A DNA stretch of 46,275 bases from Citrobacter sp. (GTDB lineage: Bacteria > Pseudomonadota > Gammaproteobacteria > Enterobacterales > Enterobacteriaceae), in the NCBI GenBank assembly GCA_019415335.1, contig DXKH01000107.1, positions 1-46,275 of the forward strand, read 5' to 3'. Both the position numbers and the translations under genes were made by a program. Shown here piece by piece: positions 25,870-36,824 of the stretch. The notes beneath the pieces are model-generated. The model was not told the origin of the DNA. It did not search any database and saw nothing but the letters and a program-made list of their open reading frames with translations. Positions within the stretch are counted from its first letter, which is position 1; each line of letters begins with the position of its first letter.

Positions 25870-26640
25870 TCAGCGCAGGATAAACGGGTCGGCATCCTGC
25901 CAGGCCGGGAAGGTTTCCCGGTACTCTTTCAGTGCACTCAGCGACAGTTCGGCATCAATACGCGTGGCCTGATGGGCTTCTGCCGTGGCGATCACGTCTC
26001 CCTGGGGATTGATGACCCGACTGTCTCCGCGATAATGATGGCCGTTACCGTCAGTGCCGACGCGGTTACAGCCAGCAACCCAGGCCTGATTCTCGATGGC
26101 GCGCGCCGCCAGCAGCGTCTGCCAGTGCAGAGAGCGAGGGGCCGGCCAGTTGGCGACATACAGCGCCAGATCGTAATCATTCAAATTGCGTGACCACACC
26201 GGGAATCGCAGGTCATAACAGACCAGCGGAAGAATGCGCCACCCGCGCCATTCCACGATCACGCGGCGGTTGCCTGGCTGGTAATGATGATGTTCGTCTG
26301 CCATGCGAAACAGGTGGTGCTTGTCATAGAAGTGAACGGTCCCTTGCGGCTCGACCAGAAAAAAACGGTTCACCGCCCCTTGCTCACCGGAGATGGCGAC
26401 ACTTCCGGCGACCAATGCATTGGTCTGCTGTGCTTTCTCGCGCAGCCAGGTGATAAGCGTTTCTTCCGCAAGCGACTGCCTGGCGGCTTCCATCGCAAAG
26501 CCGGTGGTGAACATCTCCGGTAACACAATCAGGTCGCGTCCGGTCACGGCTTCCAGTTGACGGTCAAAGTGACGCAAATTCGCCGGGCCATCCATCCAGA
26601 CCAGCGGTTGTTGCAGCAGCGTAATTTTCAAACCAGGCAC
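25870..26640 (-). CDS. yafV: Omega-amidase YafV (nitrilase superfamily)
   Basis: This 256-residue C-N hydrolase removes the amide of 2-oxoglutaramate or 2-oxosuccinamate, a repair reaction after transamination of Gln and Asn. The nitrilase triad is visible: Glu42 (LPEMFTTG), Lys in FYDKHHLF and Cys in LPLVCYDLRFP. The start is GTG at 26640 with aaggaga 7 nt upstream, giving the E. coli length. An upstream in-frame start at 26682 lacks support. It marks the return to the conserved backbone after the island. Confidence 0.95.
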   Translation of the reverse strand: MPGLKITLLQQPLVWMDGPANLRHFDRQLEAVTGRDLIVLPEMFTTGFAMEAARQSLAEETLITWLREKAQQTNALVAGSVAISGEQGAVNRFFLVEPQGTVHFYDKHHLFRMADEHHHYQPGNRRVIVEWRGWRILPLVCYDLRFPVWSRNLNDYDLALYVANWPAPRSLHWQTLLAARAIENQAWVAGCNRVGTDGNGHHYRGDSRVINPQGDVIATAEAHQATRIDAELSLSALKEYRETFPAWQDADPFILR

Positions 26641-26705
26641 GGTAGGGTCTCCTTGTTGAACAGCATTCTGACACTGTAGCACGTGATTTCAGGAAACGTG
26701 GGCGA

Positions 26706-26730
26706 TAAAAAGCCCCGCTGAAGCGAGGCT
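26706..26730 (-). terminator. Terminator after fadE
   Basis: On the minus strand agcctcgct/agcggggct forms a stem with one mismatch and is followed by tttttatcg. It lies just past the fadE stop. Confidence 0.75.
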
Positions 26731-26749
26731 AAAAGGTTATGCGTAAGCG

Positions 26750-29194
26750 TTATGCGGCTTCGACTTTACGCACTTTCTCTGGCAGCTTTACCGGCTTCGT
26801 CGCCAGCTCCTCTGGGGCAAAGTCATCCACATTGATGCTGCGCAGACGGCTTTCTTCCGCCTTAACCAGAATGGCCGCTTCGTCTTTGTCGATTAAGCCT
26901 TTCGCCAGGGCGTTTTGCGCCAGTTCATCCAGGCGGGTAAACGGCAGGTTTTTGCCAATCTCTTTGCAAATACGCTGGTGGATCGGGTCGGCGGCCATCA
27001 CATCCAGCAGCGCCTCTTCCAGTAATCCCACCGGGTTATGCTCGCTCGGCGTCAGGTACTGACCACGGCCAATACGGTCACGGGTGGCGCTCGGCACCTG
27101 CAAAATCTTCGCGACTTTGTGATCCAGTTTGTCCGACGGGGCCTGGTAGTGACGACCGGTCGGGAAGATAACGGCCGTCAGCAAACCGGCGACCAGACGG
27201 TTCGGGAAGTTCTGCAGCAGATCGTCGATCGCCTGTTCCGCTTTATACAGCGCATCCTGAACACCCCAGTGAACCAGCGGCAGGTCGGCTTCATGGCGGC
27301 CTTCGTCGTCATAACGCTTCAGTACCGCAGAGGCCAGATACAGCTGACTCAGCACATCGCCCAGACGGGCAGAGATGCGCTCGCGGCGTTTCAGACTGCC
27401 GCCCAGCACCGCCATCGAAACGTCAGAGAGCAGCGCGAGGTTTGCGCTCAGACGGTTAAGGTGCTGATAATACCGCTTCGTCGCATCGCGGGTGGGCGAA
27501 TGGCTGGTTAAGCCGCGCGTCAGACCCAGCCAGAAGCTGCGCATCTTATTACTGCCGACGTGGCCGATATGTTTGAACAGCAGTTTGTCGAACGCATTCA
27601 CATCATTGTTCTGCGCTGCCGCCATCTCTTCCAGCACATACGGATGGCAGCGAATTGCTCCCTGACCGAAGATCATCATGCTACGGGTCAGGATGTTGGC
27701 GCCTTCCACGGTGATAGCAATCGGCGCGCCCTGATAGGCCCGGGCGAGGAAGTTACCTTCGCCGAGCATAATGCCCTTACCACCGGTAATATCCATCGCG
27801 TCGATAATCGACTGCTGACCGCGATGGGTACAATGATATTTGACGATAGCTGACAGCACCGCCGGTTTTTCACCCAGCATAATGCCGTAGGTGATGAGGG
27901 ACGCCGCGGCATCCATCACGTAGGCGTTACCCGCAATGCGTGCCAGTGGTTCTTCAATCCCTTCCATCTTACCGATGGAGATTTTGAACTGACGACGAAT
28001 GTGGGCGTAGGCACCGGTCGCCATCGCGACGGATTTCACCCCACCGGTCGAGTTCGACGGCAACGTAATGCCGCGACCGACTGACAGACATTCCACCAGC
28101 ATACGCCAGCCCTGACCGGCCATTTTCGGACCGCCGATGATGTAATCGATCGGCACAAAGACGTCTTTACCGAGCGTCGGACCGTTCTGGAACGGGACGT
28201 TGAGCGGGAAGTGACGACGACCAATTTCCACACCTGGGGTAGAGGTCGGGATTAACGCACAGGTGATCCCCAGTTCTTCATCGCCGCCCAGCAGTTTATC
28301 CGGGTCGGAGAGTTTAAACGCCAACCCCAGGACGGTGGCGATAGGCGCGAGGGTGATGTAACGCTTGTTCCAGGTCAGACGCATCCCCAGCACCTGCTGG
28401 CCTTGCCACTCGCCCATGCAGACGATACCGGTATCCGGAATGGCGCCCGCATCGGAACCCGCTTCCGGGCTGGTCAGCGCAAAGCAAGGGATCTCCTGAC
28501 CGCGCGCCAGGCGAGGCAGGTAATGGTCTTTCTGCTCTTGTGTACCGTAATGTTGCAACAGCTCGCCTGGGCCTAAGGAGTTCGGCACGCCCACGGTGAT
28601 CGCCAGGATCCCGGAGACGCCAGACAGTTTTTGCAGCACGCGAGACTGGGCGTAAGCCGAGAATTCCAGCCCGCCGTACTCTTTCTTAATGATCATCGCG
28701 AAGAAGCGATGCTCTTTCAGGAACGCCCACAGTTCCGGCGGCAGATCGGCCAGCTCGTGGGTGATCTGGAAGTCGTTCGCCATGCGGCATGCTTCTTCCA
28801 CCGGGCCGTCGATGAACGCCTGTTCTTCGGCAGTCAGACGCGGTTGCGGGTAATTGTGCAGTTTTTTCCAGTCTGGTTTTCCCTGGAACAGATCGCCTTC
28901 CCACCAGGTGGTACCGGCATCAATCGCCTCTTTCTCCGTACGCGACATCGGCGGCATCACCTTACGGAAGCCGCGGAACACCGGCGCAGAGATCATCGAC
29001 TTACGCATTGGCGTAAAGTTGAACGGCACGAGGATAATGGCCAGAGGCACCAGCAGCCAGACGGACCACAGTCCGGCAACACCCAGCGCTGCCGTCCAGA
29101 CGAGCAAAATCAGGCTGCTGAGAAATAAGCTGACGCGGTGATAGAACAGCGCGCCGAGCAGAACGATCGTAGCGAGAATACTCAAAATCATCAT
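26750..29194 (-). CDS. fadE: Acyl-CoA dehydrogenase FadE
   Basis: This 814-residue FAD enzyme catalyses the first step of fatty-acid beta-oxidation, acyl-CoA to trans-2-enoyl-CoA. Two N-terminal hydrophobic segments (about residues 1-60) suggest membrane association, followed by the ACAD domain with [18 protein letters not shown] and the FAD-binding region. A long C-terminal extension completes it. It is almost identical in length and sequence to E. coli FadE. The start region carries a FadR operator at 29217-29233. It is divergent from gmhA. Confidence 0.97.
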   Translation of the reverse strand: MMILSILATIVLLGALFYHRVSLFLSSLILLVWTAALGVAGLWSVWLLVPLAIILVPFNFTPMRKSMISAPVFRGFRKVMPPMSRTEKEAIDAGTTWWEGDLFQGKPDWKKLHNYPQPRLTAEEQAFIDGPVEEACRMANDFQITHELADLPPELWAFLKEHRFFAMIIKKEYGGLEFSAYAQSRVLQKLSGVSGILAITVGVPNSLGPGELLQHYGTQEQKDHYLPRLARGQEIPCFALTSPEAGSDAGAIPDTGIVCMGEWQGQQVLGMRLTWNKRYITLAPIATVLGLAFKLSDPDKLLGGDEELGITCALIPTSTPGVEIGRRHFPLNVPFQNGPTLGKDVFVPIDYIIGGPKMAGQGWRMLVECLSVGRGITLPSNSTGGVKSVAMATGAYAHIRRQFKISIGKMEGIEEPLARIAGNAYVMDAAASLITYGIMLGEKPAVLSAIVKYHCTHRGQQSIIDAMDITGGKGIMLGEGNFLARAYQGAPIAITVEGANILTRSMMIFGQGAIRCHPYVLEEMAAAQNNDVNAFDKLLFKHIGHVGSNKMRSFWLGLTRGLTSHSPTRDATKRYYQHLNRLSANLALLSDVSMAVLGGSLKRRERISARLGDVLSQLYLASAVLKRYDDEGRHEADLPLVHWGVQDALYKAEQAIDDLLQNFPNRLVAGLLTAVIFPTGRHYQAPSDKLDHKVAKILQVPSATRDRIGRGQYLTPSEHNPVGLLEEALLDVMAADPIHQRICKEIGKNLPFTRLDELAQNALAKGLIDKDEAAILVKAEESRLRSINVDDFAPEELATKPVKLPEKVRKVEAA

Positions 29195-29216
29195 AACGAA
29201 AAGCTCCCTTGCTTGT

Positions 29217-29233
29217 AGGAGGTCTGACCACTT
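29217..29233 (-). promoter_or_regulatory. FadR operator of fadE
   Basis: The core GGTCTGACC with flanks aggaggtctgaccactt fits the FadR consensus centred on TGGTCnGACC. It lies 23 bp upstream of the fadE start, so FadR would repress without fatty acids. Confidence 0.75.
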
Positions 29234-29433
29234 GTGATGTTATGGTTGTAGTGGATGTAAAATCTTTTAGCAATGCGTTTACAAAATAATTACAACAAAG
29301 CTCACATTGTTGTTGTTTTTCGCGGCACGAAAAATCAAAAGCCGTCGCCATTGATGTGGCTTATGCTTCTCGCTGCCAGTGCTATCCGGTACACTGCATC
29401 CTGTCATTTACATTCATGCTGAAGGATATCCTC

Positions 29434-30012
29434 ATGTACCAGGATCTTATTCGTAACGAACTGAACGAAGCGGCGGAAACGCTGGCTAATTTTTTAAAAG
29501 ATGACGCCAATATTCACGCCATTCAGCGCGCGGCGGTCCTGCTGGCAGACAGTTTTAAAGCGGGTGGTAAGGTACTGTCCTGCGGTAACGGCGGCTCTCA
29601 TTGTGACGCCATGCACTTTGCTGAAGAGCTGACTGGGCGTTATCGCGAAAACCGTCCGGGCTATCCGGCCATCGCGATTTCCGACGTCAGCCACATCTCC
29701 TGCGTCAGCAATGATTTCGGTTACGACTACGTCTTTTCCCGTTACGTGGAAGCCGTTGGGCGCGAAGGCGATGTGCTGTTAGGCATCTCAACTTCCGGCA
29801 ATTCGGGTAACGTGATCAAAGCCATCGCCGCGGCGCGCGAGAAGGGGATGAAAGTGATCACCCTGACCGGTAAAGATGGCGGCAAAATGGCCGGTACTGC
29901 CGATATTGAAATCCGCGTTCCGCATTTCGGTTATGCTGACCGTATTCAGGAAATTCATATTAAAGTGATTCATATCCTGATTCAGCTGATCGAAAAAGAG
30001 ATGGTTAAGTAA
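29434..30012 (+). CDS. gmhA: Phosphoheptose isomerase
   Basis: This 192-residue SIS-domain enzyme converts sedoheptulose 7-phosphate to D-glycero-D-manno-heptose 7-phosphate for LPS inner core synthesis. The active-site stretch [20 protein letters not shown] and the STSGNSGNV phosphate loop are visible. The start at 29434 has aagga upstream and gives the E. coli length. An upstream in-frame codon at 29356 is not supported. yafJ follows after a short gap holding a cgggggc/gcccccg hairpin at 30021-30038. Confidence 0.97.
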   Translation: MYQDLIRNELNEAAETLANFLKDDANIHAIQRAAVLLADSFKAGGKVLSCGNGGSHCDAMHFAEELTGRYRENRPGYPAIAISDVSHISCVSNDFGYDYVFSRYVEAVGREGDVLLGISTSGNSGNVIKAIAAAREKGMKVITLTGKDGGKMAGTADIEIRVPHFGYADRIQEIHIKVIHILIQLIEKEMVK

Positions 30013-30056
30013 GTCTTCGCCGGGGGCCTTCGCCCCCGCTGTTGTGGAGGTGATGT

Positions 30057-30824
30057 ATGTGCGAACTGCTCGGGATGAGCGCCAATGTGCCTACCGATAT
30101 CTGCTTTAGTTTTACCGGGCTGGTTCAGCGAGGAGGGGGAACCGGGCCGCACAAAGACGGCTGGGGCATCACTTTCTATGAAGGCAAAGGCTGCCGGACA
30201 TTCAAAGATCCGCAACCCAGCTTTAATTCCCCCATCGCCAGACTGGTACAGGACTACCCGATCAAATCCTGTTCCGTGATTGCCCATATTCGCCAGGCGA
30301 ACCGCGGCGAAGTGGCGCTGGAGAACACCCATCCCTTCACGCGTGAACTGTGGGGCCGCAACTGGACCTACGCGCACAACGGGCAGCTTTCGGGATATAA
30401 AACGCTGGAAACCGGTAATTTTCGCCCGGTTGGTGAAACCGACAGCGAAAAGGCGTTCTGCTGGTTGCTACACAAACTCACTCAGCGCTACCCGCGCACG
30501 CCGGGCAATATGACGGCGGTGTTCAGGTATATCGCAACGCTGGCGGGTGTACTGCGTGAGAAAGGGGTCTTTAACATGCTGTTGTCAGATGGCCGCTACG
30601 TGATGGCGTTCTGCTCAACGAATCTGTTCTGGATCACCCGTCGCGCGCCGTTTGGTGTGGCGACGCTGCTGGATCAGGATGTGGAAATTGACTTCAGTTC
30701 AGAGACCACACCCAATGATGTGGTCACCGTGATTGCTACGCAACCGCTGACTGGCAACGAAACCTGGCAAAAGATTATGCCAGGCGAGTGGGCGTTATTT
30801 TGTCTCGGGGAGCGCGTAGTTTGA
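30057..30824 (+). CDS. yafJ: Class II glutamine amidotransferase YafJ
   Basis: This 255-residue Ntn-hydrolase has the nucleophile Cys2 exposed after Met removal ([10 protein letters not shown]). The glutaminase features [26 protein letters not shown] and GETDSEKAF (about residues 77-140) follow. The acceptor substrate is unknown. It matches E. coli YafJ in full. It is downstream of gmhA and overlaps yafK tail-to-tail by 30 bp. Confidence 0.94.
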   Translation: MCELLGMSANVPTDICFSFTGLVQRGGGTGPHKDGWGITFYEGKGCRTFKDPQPSFNSPIARLVQDYPIKSCSVIAHIRQANRGEVALENTHPFTRELWGRNWTYAHNGQLSGYKTLETGNFRPVGETDSEKAFCWLLHKLTQRYPRTPGNMTAVFRYIATLAGVLREKGVFNMLLSDGRYVMAFCSTNLFWITRRAPFGVATLLDQDVEIDFSSETTPNDVVTVIATQPLTGNETWQKIMPGEWALFCLGERVV

Positions 30825-31535
30825 CGCCAGTTGTGGCTGAACCACTTCGTGACTCAATGGCTTGCTGACGACATAGCGGCCATCGACCACAGACACGGTC
30901 GGTGGCTTGCGGGTCTGCTCAAAGTAATCGTATCCCGGCTTTAACTGCGACCAGAACTCTTTGTAATAGGAATACTTGTGGCGTTGCATGTTGGCATCGG
31001 TCATGCGGAAGGGATAAATACTGACCTGCACACTCGATTGACCAAAGACCAGCGCGCCGGTGACAAACTGGAAAATCTCATCAATGCCGCTGTCGGTCAT
31101 GGCGTAGCAGCCAACGGAAACGCAGGCACCGTGAATCATCAGGTATTTACCTTCATAACCGTGTGCGCGGTCATAGGCGTTGGGGAAGCCAATATTAATG
31201 GCTTTATAAAAGCGGCTATCGGGTTTGAGCTGGCTACGCTGGACGTTGTAAAAACCTTCCGGGCTTTTAAAATCCCCCTGGCGCTGTTTTGGACCTAAGC
31301 CGCCGGAGTAATTACAAATCTTGTAGCTATCGAGAAGTTGATACTGTTCGCCCATCTTGACGTAGAGATCGAGCGCGCGCTCTTCCTTGAAGATCTGTAT
31401 ATAGACCGGCGATCCCATCAATTGCTGCTTATATTCTTTGCTGATCGGCGTCGTGGAGCTATTGCTACTCAGCAAGCCAGCGAATGACACGCACGGGATC
31501 AAAAGCATCGCAATAAATAATGCGATTTTACGCAT
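30795..31535 (-). CDS. yafK: YkuD-domain protein that detaches Braun lipoprotein from peptidoglycan (DpaA/LdtF)
   Basis: This 246-residue secreted protein has a signal peptide (cleavage near SFAG, residue 18-19) and a YkuD L,D-transpeptidase-like fold. The catalytic motif is [14 protein letters not shown] with the invariant His and Cys. In E. coli the homologue cleaves Lpp from meso-DAP instead of making 3-3 crosslinks. The start at 31535 has an aaggaac site, and a longer in-frame start at 31580 lacks one. Its 3' end overlaps yafJ. Confidence 0.94.
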   Translation of the reverse strand: MRKIALFIAMLLIPCVSFAGLLSSNSSTTPISKEYKQQLMGSPVYIQIFKEERALDLYVKMGEQYQLLDSYKICNYSGGLGPKQRQGDFKSPEGFYNVQRSQLKPDSRFYKAINIGFPNAYDRAHGYEGKYLMIHGACVSVGCYAMTDSGIDEIFQFVTGALVFGQSSVQVSIYPFRMTDANMQRHKYSYYKEFWSQLKPGYDYFEQTRKPPTVSVVDGRYVVSKPLSHEVVQPQLASNYALPETK

Positions 31536-31764
31536 ACTGCTTGTTCCTTGATAAAACGATTGCACACGCCAGAACGGCAAATAATAAGATCCCCAAATCG
31601 GACTAATCTGGATTTGGAGCGCTCACATTAACACCACGACAGTTTTTCGCAAGTCCCTCGTAGTGTGTTTACAATGTAGACTAAAACGATCTCGGATATT
31701 TCTTTTGTTGCAACCCGTCGGGTTTACTTTAGCGCGTTCTCATCGGCTTCCTATTGCAGAAAAA

Positions 31765-31784
31765 TACTGTATACTTAAACAGTA
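31765..31784 (+). promoter_or_regulatory. LexA (SOS) box of dinB
   Basis: TACTGTATACTTAAACAGTA contains CTGT-N8-ACAG and matches the SOS consensus closely. It lies 16 bp upstream of the dinB ATG. Confidence 0.92.
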
Positions 31785-31800
31785 TTTTGAGAGGTGAGTG

Positions 31801-32856
31801 ATGCGTAAAATCATACATGTTGATATGGATTGTTTTTTCGCAGCGGTTGAGATGCGTGACAACCCGGCGCTGCGCGACATCCCTATTGCCATTGGCGGCA
31901 GCCGTGAGCGCAGAGGCGTCATCAGTACCGCCAACTATCCCGCCCGTAAATTTGGCGTGCGCAGCGCGATGCCGACCGGCATGGCGCTGAAGCTGTGCCC
32001 TCATCTCACACTGTTACCCGGTCGCTACGAGGCTTATAAAGAAGCCTCTCGCCAGATTCAGGACATTTTTTCACGCTACACCTCGTTAATTGAGCCGCTG
32101 TCTCTCGATGAAGCGTACCTGGATGTCACGGACAGCACGCACTGTCAGGGGTCGGCTACGCTCATCGCCCAGGAGATCCGCCAGACTATCTTCAACGAAG
32201 TGCAACTTACCGCCTCGGCAGGGGTAGCACCGGTGAAGTTTCTGGCCAAGATCGCCTCCGATCTGAACAAACCCAACGGACAATATGTCATTACCCCGGA
32301 TGATGTGCCGGCGTTCCTCAGAACGTTACCTCTGGGTAAAATTCCCGGCGTCGGTAAAGTGTCTGCGGCAAAGCTGGAAAGCATGGGGCTACGTACCTGC
32401 GGTGATGTGCAGCAGTTCGATCTGGCGACATTACTCAAGCGCTTCGGTAAGTTTGGTCGGGTGCTGTGGGAACGCTGTCAGGGAATCGACGAACGGGACG
32501 TCAATAATGAACGCTTACGCAAATCGATCGGCGTCGAACGCACCATGGCGGAAGATATTCATCAGTGGTCCGACTGTGAAGCGATTATTGAGCGGTTATA
32601 TCCGGAACTTGAGCGACGACTGGCGAAAGTGAACACCGATCTGCTCATCGCCCGTCAGGGGGTGAAGTTAAAGTTTAATGACTTTCAGCAAACCACCCAG
32701 GAACATGTCTGGCCACGGCTGAATAAAGAAGACCTGATTTCTACCGCGCGTAAAACCTGGGAAGAACGCCGGGGAGGGCGGGGCGTTCGTCTGGTGGGAC
32801 TTCATGTTACTCTGCTGGACCCGCAACTGGAACGACAGTTATTACTGGGGTTATAA
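31801..32856 (+). CDS. dinB: DNA polymerase IV (Y family)
   Basis: This 351-residue translesion polymerase has catalytic Asp8 (HVDMDCFF) and Asp103-Glu104 (SLDEAYLDV), the [13 protein letters not shown] finger segment and the C-terminal beta-clamp-binding residues (QLLLGL). The ATG at 31801 is used, and the GTG one codon earlier is ignored. LexA controls it through the box just upstream. yafP starts 5 bp after its stop; the yafN-yafO toxin-antitoxin pair that separates them in E. coli K-12 is missing. Confidence 0.97.
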   Translation: MRKIIHVDMDCFFAAVEMRDNPALRDIPIAIGGSRERRGVISTANYPARKFGVRSAMPTGMALKLCPHLTLLPGRYEAYKEASRQIQDIFSRYTSLIEPLSLDEAYLDVTDSTHCQGSATLIAQEIRQTIFNEVQLTASAGVAPVKFLAKIASDLNKPNGQYVITPDDVPAFLRTLPLGKIPGVGKVSAAKLESMGLRTCGDVQQFDLATLLKRFGKFGRVLWERCQGIDERDVNNERLRKSIGVERTMAEDIHQWSDCEAIIERLYPELERRLAKVNTDLLIARQGVKLKFNDFQQTTQEHVWPRLNKEDLISTARKTWEERRGGRGVRLVGLHVTLLDPQLERQLLLGL

Positions 32857-32861
32857 CCGCG

Positions 32862-33305
32862 ATGAACATCAGAAAATATAAAGAGAGTGATTTTTTTGCG
32901 TTATGTGAAATATTCCAGCGGGCTGTTAAGGAAACCGCCCGTCGTGATTATTCCGCACAGCAAGTTGCTGCCTGGGCGCAAATTGACGAAGCGAGCTGGC
33001 GACAAAAGCTTGCCACCTCCGAAGTGCAGGTTGCTGTCGTTGATGGGCTACCCGTTGGATTTATTAGCGTAGTGGGAAACTATATTGACCTGTTATTTGT
33101 TGCACCCGAGTTCAATGGCCAGGGGATAGCCCGTCGTTTACTGAAACCGTGGATTGTACGGGGAGATGTGTTAACCGTTGATGCCAGTATTACTGCAAAA
33201 CCCTTTTTTGAGCGTCAGGGGTTCCAGGTGGTTGCACAGCAGAATGTGGAATGTCGGGGGGAATGGTTTATTAATTATCGGATGCAATATCAGAATGCCT
33301 CGTAA
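32862..33305 (+). CDS. yafP: GNAT-family N-acetyltransferase YafP
   Basis: This 147-residue acetyltransferase begins MNIRKYKESDF and has the acetyl-CoA loop in VAPEFNGQGIARRLL (about residues 82-96). The acceptor is unknown. In E. coli it is the last gene of the SOS-induced dinB-yafNO-yafP operon. Here it directly follows dinB and should be co-transcribed under LexA. It is slightly shorter than the K-12 protein. Confidence 0.92.
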   Translation: MNIRKYKESDFFALCEIFQRAVKETARRDYSAQQVAAWAQIDEASWRQKLATSEVQVAVVDGLPVGFISVVGNYIDLLFVAPEFNGQGIARRLLKPWIVRGDVLTVDASITAKPFFERQGFQVVAQQNVECRGEWFINYRMQYQNAS

Positions 33306-33493
33306 GTTCATCTTGCAATACTTCGGGGTGCCGATTAGTATACGCGCACTTTTTATTCATATTTACTGCAAAGGGAGTTAACCATGATGACAAATTCTAA
33401 AAACTCAATTTGCAGACCTTTCCAGGAATAACCTCTCTTTTTTGCCCTGGTAACGTCTGCCATTTCCGTATTTAATTTTTTCAGGAATGGTAT

Positions 33494-34633
33494 ATGGGCA
33501 ATAATGTTCATGATCTCTCTGATGTGATCGCGTATATCGCATCAGACGAACTTTGGATCGAGGGTTCAGCGATCCAACAATTACACACAACGGCAAATTT
33601 ACCCGGTATGCACCGCGTGGTAGGTATGCCAGATTTGCACCCTGGGCGTGGCTATCCGATTGGCGCGTCCTTCTTTTCTCTTGGTCGTTTTTATCCTGCG
33701 CTCGTGGGCAATGACATCGGCTGCGGCATAGCGCTGTGGCAGACGGATATCCTGAGTCGCAGATATAACGCAGATAAATTTGAGAAGCGTCTTTCGGCGC
33801 TGGAGGATGTAGCGACAGACGCGTGGCTGGATGAACATCTGCCAGACAATCTGACTGCGCATCCCTGGCGCAGTGCGCTGGGCTCCATTGGCGGTGGTAA
33901 TCACTTTGCCGAATTGCAGCAAGTGGATCACGTCTTCGATAACGCGCGTTTTACGCAGGCAGGTCTTGATACATCACATCTGTTGTTACTGACGCACAGC
34001 GGTTCACGAGGCCTTGGGCAGTCCATCCTGCAACGGCATATTGCCTCATTCTCTCATGATGGTCTGATGGAAGGAGGTGGTGATGCGATGGACTATCTGG
34101 CGGCACATGATGATGCACTGACGTTTGCCCGCGCAAACCGTCAACTGATAGCCCGTCGTATTCTGCAACAGGTAAAAGCAAGCGGACACGCCGTGCTGGA
34201 TATTGCGCATAACTTTGTGGAGCCTTGCAATATTGGGGGGCATCAGGGGTGGCTGCACCGTAAGGGCGCGACACCGGATAATCGTGGGTTGGTGATCATT
34301 CCCGGTTCCCGGGGGGATTACAGTTGGCTGGTTCAGCCTGTACCCGGTGAGGCGTCGCTGTGCTCACTGGCGCACGGTGCCGGACGTAAATGGATGCGCA
34401 CCGAGTGCAAGGGGCGGCTGTCCGGGAAATACAGTCCGGCGCAACTTTCCCGCACTGACCTGGGAAGCCGGGTGATTTGCCGTGATAAGCAACTGATTTA
34501 CGAAGAAGCACCGCAGGCCTACAAATCTGTCGAAAGTGTGATCAACTGTCTGATTCAGGCGGGACTGGTGGTGCCGGTTGCACGACTACGCCCGGTATTG
34601 ACGCTGAAAACCCGTGGAGGAAAAAACGCATGA
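33494..34633 (+). CDS. rtcB2: RtcB-like RNA ligase (RtcB2)
   Basis: This 379-residue protein of the RtcB 3'-phosphate RNA ligase family has metal and GTP-guanylylation motifs: [43 protein letters not shown] and [13 protein letters not shown], whose histidine is the expected GMP-carrying residue. Its stop overlaps the prfH start as ATGA, so the two are translated as a pair. The ATG at 33494 has an agga site. The 188 bp between yafP and this gene hold only an AT-rich leader. RtcB2-PrfH pairs act in repair and rescue of cleaved ribosomes. Confidence 0.92.
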   Translation: MGNNVHDLSDVIAYIASDELWIEGSAIQQLHTTANLPGMHRVVGMPDLHPGRGYPIGASFFSLGRFYPALVGNDIGCGIALWQTDILSRRYNADKFEKRLSALEDVATDAWLDEHLPDNLTAHPWRSALGSIGGGNHFAELQQVDHVFDNARFTQAGLDTSHLLLLTHSGSRGLGQSILQRHIASFSHDGLMEGGGDAMDYLAAHDDALTFARANRQLIARRILQQVKASGHAVLDIAHNFVEPCNIGGHQGWLHRKGATPDNRGLVIIPGSRGDYSWLVQPVPGEASLCSLAHGAGRKWMRTECKGRLSGKYSPAQLSRTDLGSRVICRDKQLIYEEAPQAYKSVESVINCLIQAGLVVPVARLRPVLTLKTRGGKNA

Positions 34634-35244
34634 TATTGCTGCAATTCTCCTCCGCGCAGGGACCTGAAGAGTGCTGTCTGGCAGTTAAAAAAGCGCTGGC
34701 TCGATTGATAAAAGAAGCGGCCCAGCAGGATGTTGCGCTCACGCTGCTGGAAACGGAGTCAGGTAAGTATCCTGATACGTTACGCTCTGCACTCGTTTCG
34801 CTGGAGGGGCCTCACGCGCAAGCATTAAGCGACAACTGGTGTGGCACGCTACAGTGGACTTGTGCCAGTCCTTACCGCCCGAATCATGGACGTAAAAACT
34901 GGTATATCGGCGTTGGTCGCTTTTATGCCCGCGAAGAGACGCAATCCGATGAGATTCATTTTGAAACCCTGCGGTCTTCGGGGCCTGGAGGACAACATGT
35001 CAACAAGACGGATTCCGCCGTTCGCGCCACGCATCTGGCGAGTGGGATCAGTGTCAAGGTGCAGTCGGAGCGCAGCCAGCATGCCAATAAACGGCTGGCG
35101 CGACAGTGGATTGCCTGGCGTCTTGAACAACAACGACAGGATGACAATGCGTCGCTGAAATCCCAACGGAGAATGTTTCACCATCAAATAGTGCGTGGGG
35201 ATCCGCAAAGATCGTTTAAAGGAATGGCGTTTACGGAGCAGTAA
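34630..35244 (+). CDS. prfH: Peptide chain release factor homologue PrfH
   Basis: This 204-residue release-factor-like protein has the catalytic GGQ at residues 120-122 ([13 protein letters not shown]) but lacks the codon-recognition domain of RF1/RF2. A basic tail ([18 protein letters not shown]) follows, similar to ArfB and RF-type C termini. E. coli K-12 has only a truncated prfH; this one appears complete. The ATGA overlap with rtcB2 supports joint expression. A BIME element follows its stop. Confidence 0.92.
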   Translation: MILLQFSSAQGPEECCLAVKKALARLIKEAAQQDVALTLLETESGKYPDTLRSALVSLEGPHAQALSDNWCGTLQWTCASPYRPNHGRKNWYIGVGRFYAREETQSDEIHFETLRSSGPGGQHVNKTDSAVRATHLASGISVKVQSERSQHANKRLARQWIAWRLEQQRQDDNASLKSQRRMFHHQIVRGDPQRSFKGMAFTEQ

Positions 35245-35256
35245 CAGGTAAAAAAA

Positions 35257-35344
35257 CTGCCGGATGACGTTTCACTTATCCGGCCTACAAATTTGCTGAC
35301 AGTTTGTAGGCCGGATAAGGCGCAATGCGCCGCCATCCGGCATT
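35257..35344. repeat. REP/BIME element between prfH and pepD
   Basis: Two REP-type units in opposite orientation are present: gccggatgacg...tatccggcctacaa at 35259-35290 and ttgtaggccggataaggcg...catccggca at 35304-35342. This is the typical enterobacterial BIME, located between converging prfH and pepD. Confidence 0.85.
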
Positions 35345-35366
35345 TTTATAGCACCACAGCCGTGAC

Positions 35367-36824
35367 TTATTTCGTCGGAATTGCTTTCAGCAATTCGGTC
35401 AGAAGTGTCCAGTAATGACTGACGCTTTCAATGTGCACCTGCTCATCCGGTGAGTGTGGACCAGTGATGGTTGGCCCAATAGAAACCATATCCATATCCG
35501 GGTACGGTTTCTTAAACAGACCGCACTCCAGACCCGCGTGGATAATCTGGATGTTCGGCGTCTTGTTGAACAGACGCTGGTAAGTTTCGCGCACCAGGTG
35601 CATCACCGGTGAGTTCGCATCCGGCTGCCAGCCAGGGTAACTTCCTTTGGCTTCGGTTTTCGCGCCCGCCAGTTTGCCCAGCGAATCCAGCATGCTAACG
35701 ACATAGTCTTTACCGGTGTCGATCAGCGAACGGATCAGACAATGGATTTCGACGTTGTCGTCGGTCATGGTGACGACGCCCACGTTCAGTGAGGTTTCAA
35801 CCACGCCTTTTGCGACGTCGGAATTGCGGATCACGCCGTTCGGCGTGGCGTTCAGCAGACGGATAAAGCTGTCGCGGGACTGCGCGGTCAGCGCGGCTTT
35901 ATCGTTCGCGGCGCTCTCCAGCTGAACCACCAGGTTTTTCTCTTTTTCAGCCAGTTCGTTTTTCAGGATGTCCTGATAAACGTTGACTTGTGCTTTCAGC
36001 GCATCGATTTTGTCTGCCGCAACGGCAACGGTCGCAAAGGCTTCACGTGGAATCGCGTTACGCAGCGTACCACCGTTGAAATCGACCAGACGCAGATCCA
36101 ACTCTTCAGCATGACCGGCCAGGAAACGAACCAGCAGTTTGTTCGCATTGCCAAGACCAACGTGGATTTCGCCACCGGAGTGACCGCCTTTCAGCCCTTT
36201 CAGGGTCAGCTTAAAGGTCTGGAAACCCGCCGGAACGGCTTCACGGGCCAGCGGCAGGTTAGAGGTGAAGTCAATCCCACCCGCACAGCCCATGTAGATC
36301 TCACCTTCTTCTTCCGAGTCGGTGTTGATCAGAATGTCCGCCTGCAGCCAGTTGGCCTGCAGACCAAATGCACCGTCCATACCCGCTTCTTCGGTCATGG
36401 TCAGCAGCACTTCCAGCGGGCCGTGAACGACGCTGTCGTCAGCCAGAACCGCCAGCGCAGAAGCCATGCCGATGCCGTTATCAGCACCCAGCGTGGTGCC
36501 ACGCGCTTTCACCCATTCGCCATCAATATAAGGTTGGATTGGATCTTTGGTGAAATCGTGCACGGTGTCGTTGTTTTTCTGCGGCACCATATCCAGGTGC
36601 GCTTGCAGAACCACCGGTTTACGATTTTCCATTCCCGCGCTAGCCGGTTTGCGAATCAGGATATTCCCTACCTGGTCGCGCTCTACGTGGAAACCTTTCT
36701 CGTTTGCCCAGCCGATGATGTGCTCAGCGAGCTGCTCTTCATGATAGGACGGGTGAGGAATAGAACAGATTTTTGCAAAAATATCCCACAGCGGTTGCGG
36801 GGAGAGTTGAGATAATTCAGACAC
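35367..36824 (-). CDS. pepD: Aminoacyl-histidine dipeptidase (peptidase D, carnosinase)
   Basis: This 485-residue cytosolic M20-type zinc peptidase cleaves Xaa-His and other dipeptides. Metal-binding segments are LQAHLDMVPQ, GADNGIGMA, TMTEEAGMDGA and NTDSEEEGEI. The start is GTG at 36824, 8 nt after aaggag. The ATG at 36830 is only 2 nt from that site and is rejected, and the upstream ATG at 36920 has no support. The length then equals E. coli PepD. Confidence 0.95.
   Translation of the reverse strand: MSELSQLSPQPLWDIFAKICSIPHPSYHEEQLAEHIIGWANEKGFHVERDQVGNILIRKPASAGMENRKPVVLQAHLDMVPQKNNDTVHDFTKDPIQPYIDGEWVKARGTTLGADNGIGMASALAVLADDSVVHGPLEVLLTMTEEAGMDGAFGLQANWLQADILINTDSEEEGEIYMGCAGGIDFTSNLPLAREAVPAGFQTFKLTLKGLKGGHSGGEIHVGLGNANKLLVRFLAGHAEELDLRLVDFNGGTLRNAIPREAFATVAVAADKIDALKAQVNVYQDILKNELAEKEKNLVVQLESAANDKAALTAQSRDSFIRLLNATPNGVIRNSDVAKGVVETSLNVGVVTMTDDNVEIHCLIRSLIDTGKDYVVSMLDSLGKLAGAKTEAKGSYPGWQPDANSPVMHLVRETYQRLFNKTPNIQIIHAGLECGLFKKPYPDMDMVSIGPTITGPHSPDEQVHIESVSHYWTLLTELLKAIPTK

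Noticed and set aside
25830..25870. Right-end duplicate of the tRNA-Asp 3' end as an attachment site of the malonate island
   Set aside because: No match to the tRNA 3' end was found, and no integrase lies in the island, so site-specific integration is not supported.
33306..33493. 15-residue open frame before rtcB2 starting near 33384
   Set aside because: It is too short, with no recognisable content or coupling to the next gene.
35257..35344. CRISPR-like repeats
   Set aside because: The units are inverted REP sequences with no regular spacers and fit a BIME. No CRISPR array was seen in the window.
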